A stretch of DNA of 5,997 nt from the NCBI GenBank assembly GCA_002403175.1, contig DHHG01000140.1:1-5997 (forward strand), given 5' to 3'. The translations under genes were made by a program, and so were the position numbers. Below, piece by piece: positions 5,187 through 5,997 of this stretch (position 1 is the stretch's first letter; every line of letters begins with the position of its first letter). This DNA comes from Syntrophaceae bacterium UBA4778. Lineage in GTDB: Bacteria > Desulfobacterota > Syntrophia > Syntrophales > UBA4778. The notes beneath the pieces are model-generated. The model was given only the letters and a program-made list of their open reading frames with translations, had not been told where the DNA came from and made no database searches.

Positions 5187-5997
5187 CTATGGATCTTCCT
5201 TGTAGTAACGATCAAGAATCTTCTGTTCATTTTTATCCCACCACATAGGCTCTTTATCAATCAATATGCGCATAGGAGGCACTGTTTTTCTCTCATTCCA
5301 TGGACGGTGCTCTGATCGCCTCATATGATCGAAATTCTCGGCAATGGAAATTGGTCTTAAGTGTACAGGTTTGCGTATGTGTTTATATGGCTTATCATAA
5401 CCGCCAGCATCCCTTTCCTCACCATCTTCAAACCATTCACGATATGGAATTTCTCTGAGCGCAGGAGAAAAATGTACTGGCAATACTTTGCATCCATATT
5501 CAGATAACCAATAATAAACGCGTCCAAAATAAATTGAGTGTAGATATCTCTCAAATAGCCTCGGACGAAATATTTCTTCACCAATGGGTTCAACAAGTGG
5601 CACGATCCAAAGAATCGATATTCCACGTTTTGAATAGCCGCAGCAACGTTTTAATATTTGAGCAATTGTCAGGGCTGACGTTTGTATTTCGATTGCAACT
5701 CTTATGTTATTAATTCGACCACCAATATCAGGTTGAAGCCCAGGTATGCCTTTTTCTTTAACTTCAGGTATTCTTACGTCATCACAAACCCATTTGTAGT
5801 CCGGAAATTTATTTTTAAGATCATTAAAGATGGATTCTTTGCATAATTTATGTAGCTCTGATTCGTGGTTATCGATAATTGGAGTCAATCTTGCGTGATG
5901 TGCAAAGTGATCAATTTTTTCTGTACAACAATGATGAATTGCATCTGAAAGGCATGCCTTGCATATAAAGGGTCTGATGTAGGTTGAAAAAAATGGA
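5187..5997 (-). CDS. CoiA-like nuclease family protein, 5' end beyond the window
   Basis: The minus-strand frame is open for 269 codons from the window edge to the TAG at 5187-5189. A TTG at 5888 is the most upstream usable start inside the window, but the frame continues open for another 36 codons. Those codons carry a Cys-x-x-Cys (visible residues 12 and 15) and His-Phe-Ala-His (30-33), the metal-binding N-terminal pattern of competence protein CoiA relatives, so the true start is outside. Next come E-S-E-L-H (45-49) and a PD-(D/E)xK-type nuclease core: P-D at 89-90, E-I-Q at 103-105 in A-I-E-I-Q-T-S, a helix with R-C-C-G-Y, and I-S-I-L-W-I-V-P as a buried strand. The charged C-terminal ~100 residues are unassigned. 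CoiA affects processing of incoming DNA during Gram-positive competence; in other bacteria these relatives are uncharacterised and often sit in mobile regions. A role with foreign DNA is an inference. Confidence 0.75.
   Translation of the reverse strand, partial: PFFSTYIRPFICKACLSDAIHHCCTEKIDHFAHHARLTPIIDNHESELHKLCKESIFNDLKNKFPDYKWVCDDVRIPEVKEKGIPGLQPDIGGRINNIRVAIEIQTSALTIAQILKRCCGYSKRGISILWIVPLVEPIGEEIFRPRLFERYLHSIYFGRVYYWLSEYGCKVLPVHFSPALREIPYREWFEDGEERDAGGYDKPYKHIRKPVHLRPISIAENFDHMRRSEHRPWNERKTVPPMRILIDKEPMWWDKNEQKILDRYYKEDP

Noticed and set aside
4948..5315. 3' part of a tmRNA
   Set aside because: The T-arm and CCA fit superficially, but the acceptor strand would need a matching 5' end and a tag-peptide region upstream. 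That space is occupied by the CoiA-like coding sequence.

Overview
The window looks like part of the chromosome of an anaerobic, hopanoid-capable bacterium. A sulfate-reducing or syntrophic Desulfobacterota/Deltaproteobacteria lineage is the most likely source. This rests on an oxygen-sensitive radical dehydratase with its iron-sulfur ATPase, a hopanoid-associated glycosyltransferase, a remnant of a Gram-negative outer-membrane transporter, and moderate GC that falls in the right half. The lineage is an inference; there is no rRNA or other marker in view.

Layout: positions 1-2117 read on the + strand and hold two linked genes: a subunit of the 2-hydroxyacyl-CoA dehydratase / benzoyl-CoA reductase family (3-1250) and its ATP-dependent activator of the BadF/HgdC family (1317-2117). 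The activator, an electron-donating [4Fe-4S] ATPase, would fire single electrons into the dehydratase, which carries its own cysteine-ligated cluster. A partner subunit is expected just upstream, outside the window. From 2173 onward every recognisable gene reads on the - strand, so 2117/2173 is a convergent junction. Directly behind the activator lies the C-terminal stub of a FadL/TodX-type outer-membrane channel (2173-2352), whose upstream part is missing.

Next comes an intact HpnB-type membrane glycosyltransferase (2552-3838) with an apparent ~34-residue insertion near its conserved IDDC motif. About 390 bp follow with no convincing gene. Then comes a small single-domain PAS protein (4230-4691) with a recognisable sigma-70-type promoter at 4790-4817.

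The right end has an accessory character. A CoiA-like nuclease gene (5187 to beyond 5997) runs in from outside the window and retains a Cys/His-rich N-terminal motif upstream of any local start codon. Downstream of it are a tRNA-Glu-like 3' fragment (4948-5017) lacking a 5' acceptor strand and a strong, nearly symmetrical bidirectional terminator (4909-4943). The tRNA fragment is the kind of scar left at an integration site, although no integrase is visible. I see no CRISPR array, intact insertion sequence or rRNA. The items most worth following up are the tRNA-like scar and its chain of three hairpins, the CoiA-like gene, the HpnB insertion and the unassigned substrate of the dehydratase.
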